DNA from: Sulfurimonas sp. HSL1-2
GTDB taxonomy: Bacteria > Campylobacterota > Campylobacteria > Campylobacterales > Sulfurimonadaceae
Direction: 5' to 3'
DNA length: 64,000 nt
NCBI RefSeq assembly: GCF_039645565.1
Contig: NZ_CP147914.1
Span: 620,001-684,000, forward strand
Made by a program: the position numbers and the translations under genes. Below are positions 16,141-24,743 of the stretch, piece by piece. How positions within the stretch are numbered: position 1 is the stretch's first letter; the number at the start of each line of letters is the position of its first letter. The notes beneath the pieces are model-generated. The model made no database searches and was not told the DNA's origin. It worked only from the letters and a program-made list of their open reading frames with translations.

Positions 16141-16404
16141 TTACTTGATAATTTCGAACGGGTTGACGACAACTTCCTTGCGGGAAATTGTGTACGGGAT
16201 GATCGCTGCGGAGCGTGCACGCTTGATGGCGATCGTAACCATGTCCTGGTGGCGCTTGCAGTTACCTGTCAGGCGGCGCGGCATGATTTTGTAGCGCTCA
16301 GAGAGTGAGTGCTTGAGGCTAGAAGCGTCTTTGTAGTCGATGAAGTCGACTTTCGCTTCACAGTATTTGCAATAACGTTTTTTATATTTGCGTTTTTCTG
16401 CCAT
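16141..16404 (-). CDS. rpsR: 30S ribosomal protein S18
   Basis: 87-aa basic protein. It has the S18 pattern: [15 protein letters not shown] near the N-terminus (with a CxxC pair), [30 protein letters not shown] in the core. S18 binds the 30S platform with S6. It is the third gene of the universal rpsF-ssb-rpsR operon, 26 bases after ssb. Confidence 0.97.
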   Translation of the reverse strand: MAEKRKYKKRYCKYCEAKVDFIDYKDASSLKHSLSERYKIMPRRLTGNCKRHQDMVTIAIKRARSAAIIPYTISRKEVVVNPFEIIK

Positions 16405-16430
16405 GGTTTTTTTCCTTGCTGTCTATTATT

Positions 16431-16964
16431 CTAGAATGGGATTTCGTCTTCGTCGATATCGATTTCCGGAATCGTGTTCTCCGGCATCTGCTGTTTCGGC
16501 GGCTGGTAGGCGTTCTGCGGCTGCGGCTGCTTCGGCGGGTTGTAGCCCTGCTGCGGTGCATTGTAGCCCTGGGAACTCGGGGCGTTGTAGCCGCCGTTGC
16601 CCGTCGGGGCACCGTAGCCTCCCTGCTGTTCCATGTCGCCGCGTCCGTCGAGCATTTTCATCTCTTCGACGTTGACGGAATGCTTCGAGCGTTTCTGCCC
16701 GTTCTGATCGGTCCACTGTTCAAGCATCAGTCTGCCTTCGACGAGGACTTTGCTCCCCTTGCGAAGGTACTGGTTTGCGATCTCGCCGCTGCGGCCGAAA
16801 AAGGTGATATCGATGAACATCGTTTCATCGACCATTTCGCCGCTCTGTTTCTTGAACTTGCGGTTGGTCGCAATGCCGGTTTTGGCGATGGCCATACCGC
16901 CTTGCGTGTAGCGCAGCTCAATGTCGCGTGTAAGATTGCCTACCAGGATGACTTTGTTGAACAT
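16431..16964 (-). CDS. ssb: Single-stranded DNA-binding protein
   Basis: OB-fold domain of about 110 residues (MFNKVILVGNLTRDIELRY to KHSVNVEEMKMLDG). A Gly/Gln/Asn/Pro-rich linker with QGYNAPQQGYN repeats follows, then the acidic partner-binding tip DIDEDEIPF. Binds ssDNA as a tetramer during replication and repair. Length 177 aa is normal. It sits between rpsF and rpsR. Confidence 0.97.
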   Translation of the reverse strand: MFNKVILVGNLTRDIELRYTQGGMAIAKTGIATNRKFKKQSGEMVDETMFIDITFFGRSGEIANQYLRKGSKVLVEGRLMLEQWTDQNGQKRSKHSVNVEEMKMLDGRGDMEQQGGYGAPTGNGGYNAPSSQGYNAPQQGYNPPKQPQPQNAYQPPKQQMPENTIPEIDIDEDEIPF

Positions 16965-16983
16965 GTGGAAACTCTCCTACTGC

Positions 16984-17358
16984 TTAAGAAGCGGCGCTCT
17001 CGCTGCTCTCTTCGGTTTTTGCCGGCTGTTTTGTCTTCTCGACCATATCGTTCCATGCTTTGACTTCGCGCTTGGAATCGTATTTGATCGTGACGAAACG
17101 GAGGAGTTCCTCGTTGATGCGGAAGCGGCGTTCGATCTCCGCGATCGCAGACGGCTCGATCGTATAATAGACAACGTGGAAGTAACCACGCGGGCTTTTT
17201 TCAATCGGGTAGGCCATTTTGCGCATACCCATCTCGTCGCGTGCTACGATTTGGCCACCGTTTTCAGTGATGACTTCTTCGATCGCAGCGATGCTGTTTT
17301 TGATCTCTTCTTCTGTCAGGGTCGGTTTGACGATGACAAGGTTTTCGTAATGTCTCAT
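16984..17358 (-). CDS. rpsF: 30S ribosomal protein S6
   Basis: 124 aa. It begins MRHYENLVIVKPTLTEEE and has the core ARDEMGMRKMAYPIEKSPRGYFHVVYY. The C-terminal 25 residues are a low-complexity acidic/alanine tail (KTEESSESAAS), as in many S6 proteins. First gene of the rpsF-ssb-rpsR operon. On the minus strand TTGTGC and TATTAT (17426-17421) 16 bases apart form a good promoter. Confidence 0.96.
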   Translation of the reverse strand: MRHYENLVIVKPTLTEEEIKNSIAAIEEVITENGGQIVARDEMGMRKMAYPIEKSPRGYFHVVYYTIEPSAIAEIERRFRINEELLRFVTIKYDSKREVKAWNDMVEKTKQPAKTEESSESAAS

Positions 17359-17556
17359 GTAGAGTATTTCTCCTTATGGTTTCATCCCTTATGGATCTCG
17401 GTCACGGGTCATCCCGCGCGATAATATGCAGTGCGTCGCAAAGCACAAAGAGTAAGGAACGCGCAATATTACATAATTACGGCTTAATTTAAGGTGAAAT
17501 TCAGAAGCAAGATCGTGACTTCTCCGCCGGAGCGCAGAGCGCATAGGGGCGCAACG

Positions 17557-18528
17557 CTATAAAAGCGACTGGACCTTTAAGAAGGCGGCGGCCAGCAGAG
17601 CGTTTTTACTCCCGCCGCCGGCCGATTTCATCTGAAGCTCCGTCTCGCCGAGCAGGGCCATCAGGCGGGTGTACTGCGGCTGCTTGAAACGCACGCTCTG
17701 CTGTGAACGCTCCTGCTCGATGCGCGGGGGAAGTTTATAGCCGAGGATCTTGGCCGAATCCGCCGCGCCGTTCAGGCGGATGGAGGCGTAGAAGAGATAG
17801 AGCTGGGCGATATGGTTTGAGAGCGCCGTCAGCAGCCTTATCTCATCTTCGCCGTGTTCGAGCAGGCGGCGCATCAGGGGGACGAAATCCTGTTTCTGCA
17901 GCAGGGTGTCGATCAGCTGGTCGACCTTGACTTCGGCGACGCCGTAGACAAGCTCGTCGATCTCCTTGATGCCGATGCGGCCCTGCAGCAGGGAGAACTT
18001 GTCCAGTTCGTTGATGGTGAGGGCCAGGTCGCCGTTTTGCGATTCGAGCAGGTGGGTGGCGGCGTAGGGATCGAGATTGATCCCCCTTGCGGCGGCCTCG
18101 TTGAGCACGATCTGGCGTGCTTCGGCGGGGAAAGGACGGAAGAGCCGGACGTCGGCTCCGCCCGATTTCGGGCCGAAGGCAGCGGTGGCGCTTTTTTTGA
18201 AATCGGTACCGAAATAGGCGTAGATGAAGAGGTTGCCGGGATTCTTCTGTACCAGTCCGATCAGGGCAGTGAGGTCGTTTTTCGGCAGCTTTTTTTCGCT
18301 TTTGACGATGAGAACGTTGCGGCCGCCGAAAAGCGACCCCTGCGAGAGGTGGGCTTTGGCGCTCGCGAACTGGTACTCGTCAAAGTAGACGCTGAGGATG
18401 TTCGGGTCCTCGACGGCGGCCAGCTGTTTGGTGTAGTGCTCGATCAGGAAGTGGCTCTCGCCGTAGAGCATGACGGCGCCCGGGGCGTTGCCCTGGCGGA
18501 TGAGGTTGTCAAGCTCCTGCCGTTTCAT
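17557..18528 (-). CDS. holA: DNA polymerase III subunit delta
   Basis: 323-aa clamp-loader subunit. The Walker-like N-terminal region contains VMLYGESHFLIEHY, then the delta pattern LSQGSLFGGRNVLIVKSEKKLPKND. Domain III contains LLTALSNHIAQLYLFYASIRLNG. Delta opens the beta clamp. The ATG overlaps the rnr stop (ATGA), so the two are coupled; rnr upstream of holA is a common epsilon arrangement. Confidence 0.88.
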   Translation of the reverse strand: MKRQELDNLIRQGNAPGAVMLYGESHFLIEHYTKQLAAVEDPNILSVYFDEYQFASAKAHLSQGSLFGGRNVLIVKSEKKLPKNDLTALIGLVQKNPGNLFIYAYFGTDFKKSATAAFGPKSGGADVRLFRPFPAEARQIVLNEAAARGINLDPYAATHLLESQNGDLALTINELDKFSLLQGRIGIKEIDELVYGVAEVKVDQLIDTLLQKQDFVPLMRRLLEHGEDEIRLLTALSNHIAQLYLFYASIRLNGAADSAKILGYKLPPRIEQERSQQSVRFKQPQYTRLMALLGETELQMKSAGGGSKNALLAAAFLKVQSLL

Positions 18529-20504
18529 TCACGCTCCTTGGAGAGGGTCGCATGGGACTCCACGGTGCGGACATAGGTCGTATGGATCCGCGCGGTGGCA
18601 AGGTTGACATTCTCGATGCGCAGTTCGATGTCGTCAAAGAGCATGACGGGCTCGTTCGTCACGACCTTGACTTTGGCGCCGCGCAGCGGAGCGGTGATCT
18701 CGGCGCGCAGTTCAGGGTCGGTCGCGTAGACGCGCGCCGGGAAGACCTCGCCAATGTGTTCATTGGCCCAGCGGGCGAACTTGCGGTCCATGAAACGCAC
18801 TTCGATATCGCTCGCCTCGCGCTCCTTGTCGCTGATGGCGAAACAGAGCGCATCGATGTTGCGTAGGACGTAGGAACCCTCCTCTTTGTCGCCGCGCTGG
18901 ATCGCTTTGAGCAGCCGGTGGACGATGAGGTCGGAGTAGCGGCGGATGGGGGAGGTGAAGTGGGTGTAACGCTCGAACCCCAGCCCGAAGTGGCCGACGT
19001 TGTCAGGGGCGTAGCGCGCCTGCATCTGGGAACGGATGATGAGGGTGTCGACCTCGTGCCCGATCCCGCGCTTCTCGGCCTCATGCTGGATACCCGTAAT
19101 GGTCTCCTTGAGGCTCTCTTTCTGTTCGGCGATGATTCCGATGCCGGCAAGCTCGGTGTAGAGGCTCTGCAGCTTGGCGGGACTCGGGGTTTCGTGGATA
19201 CGGAAAACGCCGCGCTCGTACATGGCTGCAGCCGCCTTGTTCGCCAGCAGCATACAATCCTCGATGAGCGCATGCGACGGCGTCTCTTCCGAGACGGTCG
19301 TCTCCAGAATGTGCTGCGCATCGTCCAGGGTCATCTCCAGCTCTTCGGAGCGGAAGTTGAAGCCCACCTTGAGGCGCTTTTCACGCAGGGCGTCGGTCAG
19401 CTTGCGCAGTTCGAAAAGGTTGGCGATAACGGTTTTTTCATCGTCGTTCTTCGGAGGCACCGCCGCAGGGGATTCAAAAAGCGCGTCCACCTCTTCATAG
19501 TTGAAACGGCGCTTGGAGTGGATGATCGTCTCGTAGAGTTCCGTCTCGACGACCTCGAGGCTTTCGGGGTCGAGGACCATTTTGAAGGTGTAGGCGAGGC
19601 GGTCGACATGGGGCTGCAGGGAGCATAGGGTCTCGGAGAGTTCGCGCGGCAGCATCGGGATGGAGCGGTGGGGCAGGTAGATGGAGAAGCTGCGGTAGAT
19701 CGCCTCGGCATCGATGGGGCCGAAAGGGGTGACGTAGGCGCTGACGTCCGCGATGGCGACGTAAAGGGTGTGGGACTCGGGCAGGTAGCAGACGGCGTCG
19801 TCGAAGTCCTTGGCCGTGACGGGGTCGATGGTGCAGAAGGGGAGGTGACGCAGATCTTTGCGGCCGGGGAATTTAGAGGCGTCGACCGTTTTGTCGAAAC
19901 TGGCGGCGAGTTTTTTGACCTCTTCGTCGAATTCGTCATGCTTGTTGTACATGGCGAGAACGATCTTTTCGTCTACCAGCGGGTCGGCCAGGTTGCCCAG
20001 TACCTCCATGATCTCGCCGTTCTGGTTGTTGACCTTGAAAAGGGTGCCCTCTTCGTAGCCGGCGAGGGCCTCGGCGCTGAGCGGTACCCCGGCGGGGTAG
20101 TCGTTGCGGATGTCGAGCACCGATTTGACGCCGTTTTGGACCTTGATGTAGGCGACGCTGAAGGTCTCCGCCCGCCCGACGACGGCGACGAGCTTCGCCG
20201 AGGGTCTGCCCCGGCGTCCGAGCAGCCGCTTCACGATGACGAGGTCACCCTCCTTGGCATCGCCCAGGTCATGTTCGTCGATAAAGAGGTCTCGGACATT
20301 GGCACCGAGGACCTGCAGGTAGGCGCCGCTGCCCGACTGGTTCATGGCGATGGCGCCGGCGCGGTACTGCGAGGGGAGGCGGTAGATGCCCTCTTCGAGC
20401 ACGACAAGGCCCTCTTGGAGCCATTGCACGACGAGGTCCTTTTCCGTTTCGGCGACATCCTGGGCATAGAGTCCGACTGTCAATCTGACAAGGAGTGATT
20501 TCAT
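18525..20504 (-). CDS. rnr: Ribonuclease R (VacB/RNase II family)
   Basis: 3'-5' exoribonuclease that degrades structured RNA. The central RNB domain carries the catalytic Asp cluster in IDPVTAKDFDDAVCY near residue 225 and the RHIHxTPSPxK-type stretch RIHETPSPAKLQ. It ends with HFTSPIRRYSDLIVHR and a short S1-like tail. At 659 aa it is shorter than the roughly 800 aa E. coli enzyme and lacks the N-terminal helix-turn-helix and basic C-tail, as in other Campylobacterota. -10 TATAAT is on the minus strand at 20533-20528. Confidence 0.93.
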   Translation of the reverse strand: MKSLLVRLTVGLYAQDVAETEKDLVVQWLQEGLVVLEEGIYRLPSQYRAGAIAMNQSGSGAYLQVLGANVRDLFIDEHDLGDAKEGDLVIVKRLLGRRGRPSAKLVAVVGRAETFSVAYIKVQNGVKSVLDIRNDYPAGVPLSAEALAGYEEGTLFKVNNQNGEIMEVLGNLADPLVDEKIVLAMYNKHDEFDEEVKKLAASFDKTVDASKFPGRKDLRHLPFCTIDPVTAKDFDDAVCYLPESHTLYVAIADVSAYVTPFGPIDAEAIYRSFSIYLPHRSIPMLPRELSETLCSLQPHVDRLAYTFKMVLDPESLEVVETELYETIIHSKRRFNYEEVDALFESPAAVPPKNDDEKTVIANLFELRKLTDALREKRLKVGFNFRSEELEMTLDDAQHILETTVSEETPSHALIEDCMLLANKAAAAMYERGVFRIHETPSPAKLQSLYTELAGIGIIAEQKESLKETITGIQHEAEKRGIGHEVDTLIIRSQMQARYAPDNVGHFGLGFERYTHFTSPIRRYSDLIVHRLLKAIQRGDKEEGSYVLRNIDALCFAISDKEREASDIEVRFMDRKFARWANEHIGEVFPARVYATDPELRAEITAPLRGAKVKVVTNEPVMLFDDIELRIENVNLATARIHTTYVRTVESHATLSKERE

Positions 20505-20518
20505 GGCGGCTTTTCGTT

Positions 20519-20559
20519 TTTTAGCAGATTATAGCGTATAGGAGAACTTATGCTAAAAT
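20519..20559. promoter_or_regulatory. Divergent promoter region rnr / unknown gene
   Basis: TTTTAGCA (20519-20526) and TGCTAAAA (20551-20558) form an 8-bp inverted repeat. On the + strand TGC-TAAAAT is an extended -10 for the 20600 gene. On the - strand TATAAT (20533-20528) serves rnr. Confidence 0.45.
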
Positions 20560-20599
20560 TTGCGACTACCCGAAACCAATTTATGACAGGAGAAAAACA

Positions 20600-20935
20600 T
20601 TGCAGTTTATTGACAGCGAAGCGGTATTGAAACAGCTCGGTTATACACCGAACGAGGCATTGATGGAACAGATCGAACGGATCGAAGCGAATACCGTCGG
20701 ATATGACAAAATCCAGAAACACATCCTCGACCTGCACGAACAGCTGAAAGTCGATGACAGTTTTGTGGCACTTTCCAACACCAAAGACTGTTTCAAGATC
20801 AAGATCGAGGCACCGAGCGATGAACGCAAAGCCGAAGCCGTGGAGCGTCTGCACCATTTCACCGAAAAATACAAGATCGACCTGGAGCAGGTACCGGGGA
20901 AAGAGACCTACTACATCCTGGGGTACAGCAAGTAA
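20600..20935 (+). CDS. Uncharacterised protein upstream of the GreA-type factor
   Basis: 111 aa, soluble. An N-terminal helical half (MQFIDSEAVLKQLGYTPNEA, a predicted coiled region through LHEQLKVDDS) is followed by an alpha/beta half ending HFTEKYKIDLEQVPGKETYY. No cysteines beyond one and no membrane segment. TTG 20600 is preceded by CAGGAG with 7-base spacing. It is 3 bases from the GreA gene, so it is probably co-expressed with a transcription factor. Family not recognised. Confidence 0.8.
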   Translation: MQFIDSEAVLKQLGYTPNEALMEQIERIEANTVGYDKIQKHILDLHEQLKVDDSFVALSNTKDCFKIKIEAPSDERKAEAVERLHHFTEKYKIDLEQVPGKETYYILGYSK

Positions 20936-20938
20936 CCG

Positions 20939-21466
20939 ATGCGGGTCGAACCGATGACCCCCGAAGGGTATGACCTTCTCGTCCGGGAGTTCAAATACCT
21001 CAAAGAGGTCGAAAAACCCAGGGTCAACCATGAAAAACAGGTGGCGGCAGAGCTCGGGGACCGCAGTGAAAACGCGGAGTACCACGCTGCAAAGGAGAAG
21101 CTCAGGCATATCGACAAGCGCCTCTTCTACCTCAACGGCATGATCGAAAAAGCCCGGGTGATTGATCCCTCCGGACTCGACCACAGCCGGGTGCATTTCG
21201 GCGCGACAGTCACCCTCGAGCGGGTCGAAGACGGCGAAGAGGAGCGTTATACGATCTGCGGGGTGCTCGAGAGCGAACCCGAGATCGGTCTGATTTCCGT
21301 GCATGCGCCCCTCGCCCGGGCCGTGATGGGCAAGGAGGAGGGCGACGAGCTCCGTGTCCGGCTCCCCGCGGGCCAACGCGTCTACGAGGTACTCGCCATC
21401 GAGTATATTCCGCTCTTTTCGCTGAAAAAGCAGATCCGCAGCGAAGCGGATTTCCGCTTCGCCTAA
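20939..21466 (+). CDS. GreA/GreB-type transcription elongation factor
   Basis: 175 aa. The N-terminal coiled coil carries the conserved tip LGDRSENAEYHAAKEK (residues 40-55) with acidic residues that activate RNA cleavage by backtracked polymerase. The C-terminal domain has GLISVHAPLARAVMGKEEGDEL as in GreA. It differs from E. coli GreA by about 16 extra C-terminal residues (FSLKKQIRSEADFRFA). Start ATG 20939; the second Met (residue 6, MTPEGYDLL) matches the usual GreA start and may be used instead. Confidence 0.9.
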   Translation: MRVEPMTPEGYDLLVREFKYLKEVEKPRVNHEKQVAAELGDRSENAEYHAAKEKLRHIDKRLFYLNGMIEKARVIDPSGLDHSRVHFGATVTLERVEDGEEERYTICGVLESEPEIGLISVHAPLARAVMGKEEGDELRVRLPAGQRVYEVLAIEYIPLFSLKKQIRSEADFRFA

Positions 21467-21529
21467 CCGCTCGCCTCATCCCCAGGATGCCCGTTGCGGG
21501 CGGCGTCGGGAAATTCAACTCCCCTTTGC

Positions 21530-21535
21530 TATAAT
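21530..21535 (+). promoter_or_regulatory. Extended -10 promoter of purL
   Basis: TATAAT preceded by TTTGC (TTTGCTATAAT), 32 bases before the purL start codon, with a TAAGGA ribosome-binding site downstream. Confidence 0.6.
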
Positions 21536-21566
21536 CCTACCCACTATTTACGCGTAAGGAAATGCA

Positions 21567-23780
21567 GTGAACCAACCACTTGAAAACATCAATGAGGTTT
21601 TGGCCCAACACAAACTCTCCCAGCTTGATTATGCCCATATCAAAGAGATTCTCGGGCGTGAACCGAACCTGGTTGAAATCGGTATCTTTTCAGCGATGTG
21701 GTCGGAGCACTGCAGCTACAAATCCTCCAAAAAACACCTGAGCGGTTTCCCGACAAAGGCCCCGTGGGTCATCCAGGGACCGGGCGAGAACGCCGGGGTT
21801 ATCGACATCGGCGACGGCTATGCGGCTGTCTTCAAAATGGAGAGCCACAACCACCCCTCCTTTATCGAACCGTACCAGGGTGCCGCAACGGGCGTCGGCG
21901 GGATCATGCGCGACGTCTTTACGATGGGCGCGCGCCCGGTTGCAAGCCTCAACGCCCTGCGTTTCGGCAATGTTCACGGTGACGATGAAACGGCGCACCA
22001 TCAGCGCTACCTCGTGCGCGGCGTCGTCGAGGGGATCGGCGGCTACGGCAACTGTATGGGCGTGCCCACGATCGGCGGCGAGATCAGTTTCGACGAGTGC
22101 TACAACGGCAATATCCTCGTCAACGCCTTTAACCTCGGCGTCGCAAAGGCCGACGAGATCTTCTACGGCCGCGCGGAGGGGATCGGCAACCCGGTCATCT
22201 ACGTCGGCTCCAAAACGGGCCGCGACGGCCTCGGCGGGGCGGTCATGAGCTCCGACTCCTTTACGGAGGAGTCAAAGTCGCTGCGCCCGACGGTCCAGGT
22301 CGGCGACCCCTTCACGGAGAAGCTGCTGCTCGAAGCGTGTCTTGAGCTTTTCAAAACCGACTACGTCATCGGTATCCAGGATATGGGTGCGGCGGGACTG
22401 ACGTCGAGCTCGTTCGAAATGGCAGGCCGTTCCGGTTCGGGGATGATCATGCACCTCGACCGTGTCCCGGCGCGCGAAGAGGGGATGATGCCGTACGAAT
22501 TCATGCTTTCCGAATCCCAGGAGCGGATGCTGCTCTGCGCGAAAAAGGGAAGTGAACAGGCGATCATCGACATCTTCGAGAAGTGGGACCTCGATGCCGC
22601 CGTCGTCGGCGAAGTCACCGACACGGGCCGTATGGAACTCTTCTGGCACGGCGAGAAGTGTGCCGACGTCCCGGTCGACCCGGTCTCCGAAGAGGCCCCG
22701 GTCCTCGACCGCCCGACGGCGCGTCCGGCGTATCTTGACACGATCAAAGGTGTCTCCATCAACGATTTCGAAACACCGTCCAACCAGGAGGCGTTCGAAA
22801 AACTGATGGCATCCATGGAGGTCGTCGACAAGGCGTGGGTCTACGAACAGTACGACTCCATGGTCCAGACAAACACCGTCAAAAAAGGTGGGATGCTCGA
22901 CGCCTCTGTCGTCCGTGTTAAAGAGAACGGCCGCGCCCTGGCGATGAGCTCGGACTGTAATGTCCGCTACTGCTACGTCGATCCGAGAAACGGCGCGGCA
23001 GCCGCCGTTATCGAAGCGGGCCGCAACGTCGCGATGAGCGGTGCGCGTCCGCTGGCGATTACCGACTGTCTGAACTACGGCAACCCGGAGAACCCGGAAG
23101 TGATGTGGCAGTTTGCTGAAGGGTGCCTGGGGATCAAAGAGGCATGTGCCGAACTCAACACCCCGGTCATCGGCGGTAACGTGTCGCTTTACAATGAAAC
23201 GAACGGCGTTTCCGTTTTCCCGACCCCGGCGATCGCGACCGTCGGCGTTAACGACGACGAGAAGAAGGTCCTGATGTCTTCTTTCCAGAAGGCGGGCAAC
23301 CTGCTTTACCTCGTCGGCGAGACGAAGAGCGAGTTCGGCGGTTCACTCTATATGAAAGAGCTCTGCAACACCGTTGCGGGCGAGATGCCTGCGATCGACT
23401 ATAAGAAGGAACTGGCACTCTGGGACCTCGTCATCGAGGCGAACAAGCAGGGCCTGCTCTCCTGCGCGAAAGACCTCAGCTCCGGCGGGGCAGCGGTCGC
23501 GCTCGGCAAGATGGCGGCAACAAGCGGCCTGGGCTGTGACGTCACCATGACGGTCGCTGATACCCGCGACATCTTCTCCGAAAGCATGGCCCGCGCAATC
23601 ATCGAAGTCGCGCCGGAAAACGCGGCGGCCTTCGAAGCGATGGCCGGCAGCCTCGCCTTCGAGAAGATCGGTACGGTCGGCGGCGACAGTGTCAAGATCA
23701 ACGATGTCGCGCTCGCGCTTGCGACACTGGATGAGCTCTACTTCAATACTTTCAAACGTGTCGTCGAGCAGGATATCTAA
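21567..23780 (+). CDS. purL: Phosphoribosylformylglycinamidine synthase, PurL subunit
   Basis: ATP-dependent step 4 of purine synthesis, as the small-PurL form that works with PurS and PurQ. The 737 aa length fits. Motifs include [19 protein letters not shown] near residue 35, [24 protein letters not shown] near 90 and IGGEISFDE near 170. The second ATP-binding repeat starts near residue 400. The start is GTG 21567 ([12 protein letters not shown]) after TAAGGA. No other pur genes are adjacent. Confidence 0.97.
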   Translation: MNQPLENINEVLAQHKLSQLDYAHIKEILGREPNLVEIGIFSAMWSEHCSYKSSKKHLSGFPTKAPWVIQGPGENAGVIDIGDGYAAVFKMESHNHPSFIEPYQGAATGVGGIMRDVFTMGARPVASLNALRFGNVHGDDETAHHQRYLVRGVVEGIGGYGNCMGVPTIGGEISFDECYNGNILVNAFNLGVAKADEIFYGRAEGIGNPVIYVGSKTGRDGLGGAVMSSDSFTEESKSLRPTVQVGDPFTEKLLLEACLELFKTDYVIGIQDMGAAGLTSSSFEMAGRSGSGMIMHLDRVPAREEGMMPYEFMLSESQERMLLCAKKGSEQAIIDIFEKWDLDAAVVGEVTDTGRMELFWHGEKCADVPVDPVSEEAPVLDRPTARPAYLDTIKGVSINDFETPSNQEAFEKLMASMEVVDKAWVYEQYDSMVQTNTVKKGGMLDASVVRVKENGRALAMSSDCNVRYCYVDPRNGAAAAVIEAGRNVAMSGARPLAITDCLNYGNPENPEVMWQFAEGCLGIKEACAELNTPVIGGNVSLYNETNGVSVFPTPAIATVGVNDDEKKVLMSSFQKAGNLLYLVGETKSEFGGSLYMKELCNTVAGEMPAIDYKKELALWDLVIEANKQGLLSCAKDLSSGGAAVALGKMAATSGLGCDVTMTVADTRDIFSESMARAIIEVAPENAAAFEAMAGSLAFEKIGTVGGDSVKINDVALALATLDELYFNTFKRVVEQDI

Positions 23781-23828
23781 CACCGCCCGTACGATCCTCT
23801 TCGACTTTCCGAAGCTTCCCCGCCGGCG

Positions 23829-24449
23829 TTAGCCGGCATGATAGAAAAAGCCCCCGATACCCAGTGTAAAAACAAGATTGCCGTACAGGGCATGCTCGAT
23901 TGCGCTCATCGTGATGGAACGGGCACGCAGATAGGTGCTCATAAACAGTAACCCTCCAAATAAACTCAGGAGCAGGGCAACCGGATTTCCGAAGACACCA
24001 TGCACCAGGGAAAAGAGCAGGGCGTTGAGCAGGATAAGCAGCCGCTGGTCGATGATGAGGCGTTCAAACCGGTAGGCGAAAAATGCCCGGAAGATGATCT
24101 CCTGCGCCAGGGCGGAGAGCAGGGGGTAGAGGAGTATTATCAGCAGCCAGAGTCCGGGACGCTCGAGGGGAAACGCAAATAGCAGTTCGGGGAAAACGGC
24201 CCAGACCGCTATACCCAACAACGTTCCCAGGAGAACGAAGCGGGCAAATACCCTTAGAAGATCGGAGCCGTTGATATGCCACCGAAGATGCGCATCAGCA
24301 TTTTTTCGCAGTACAAACAAAGCATAGAACATCCCGAGCCACAACAGCGGCATGACGGCAAACTTGGGCAGCAAACCCGTGATGATCAGCAGCGGCAGCG
24401 CAAAGTAAAGCAGCAGCGTTTCAAGGAAGAGGGTTGTTTTCATGTTCAA
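23829..24449 (-). CDS. CPBP-family intramembrane glutamic endopeptidase-like protein
   Basis: 206-aa polytopic membrane protein with about six segments. The CPBP/Abi signature is present: Q-EIIFRAFF (first glutamate pair partly replaced, AQEIIFR), then LLFSLVHGVFG with the catalytic His, and IEHALYGN. The usual EExxxR first motif reads QExxxR, so one glutamate is Gln. Family members cleave prenylated or small membrane peptides or act in bacteriocin immunity; the role here is unknown. Its stop lies in a GCCGGC-GTTA-GCCGGC hairpin at the purL convergence. Confidence 0.82.
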   Translation of the reverse strand: MNMKTTLFLETLLLYFALPLLIITGLLPKFAVMPLLWLGMFYALFVLRKNADAHLRWHINGSDLLRVFARFVLLGTLLGIAVWAVFPELLFAFPLERPGLWLLIILLYPLLSALAQEIIFRAFFAYRFERLIIDQRLLILLNALLFSLVHGVFGNPVALLLSLFGGLLFMSTYLRARSITMSAIEHALYGNLVFTLGIGGFFYHAG

Positions 24450-24502
24450 TCAGAAGGGAAGAGCGTGGCGGAAGATGACGGTTCGGATCGTATGGGCCGG
24501 TA

Positions 24503-24631
24503 TCAGCGCATTTTGAGTGCCAACGTAAAGTCTTCATAATCCAGGTAGGTGAACCGGAAAAAGAAGCCGTCCAGACGCCTGCAGCATTTTGCAAAAAAAT
24601 TGATTGACTCTGCTTTCATGGGCTTCATCAT
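24503..24631 (-). CDS. Possible small ORF (42 aa) between the HD-GYP and CPBP genes
   Basis: On the minus strand ATG 24631 opens MMKPMKAESINFFAKCC, followed by aromatic-rich LDGFFFRFTYLDYEDF and a TGA at 24505-24503. It has a weak GAAGG upstream. It could be a small protein, a remnant of a larger gene, or chance. The rest of 24450-24743 shows no supportable gene. Confidence 0.2.
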   Translation of the reverse strand: MMKPMKAESINFFAKCCRRLDGFFFRFTYLDYEDFTLALKMR

Positions 24632-24743
24632 AATAGGCTTTTATTACCTTCGGGGGACAGACCTGCTACGGTTTGATTACATCGTTGGGGAAGGCAGTGG
24701 TGATGCGGGCAGCCTCTGGCTGATCGTCAAGGAAACAGCGAAG

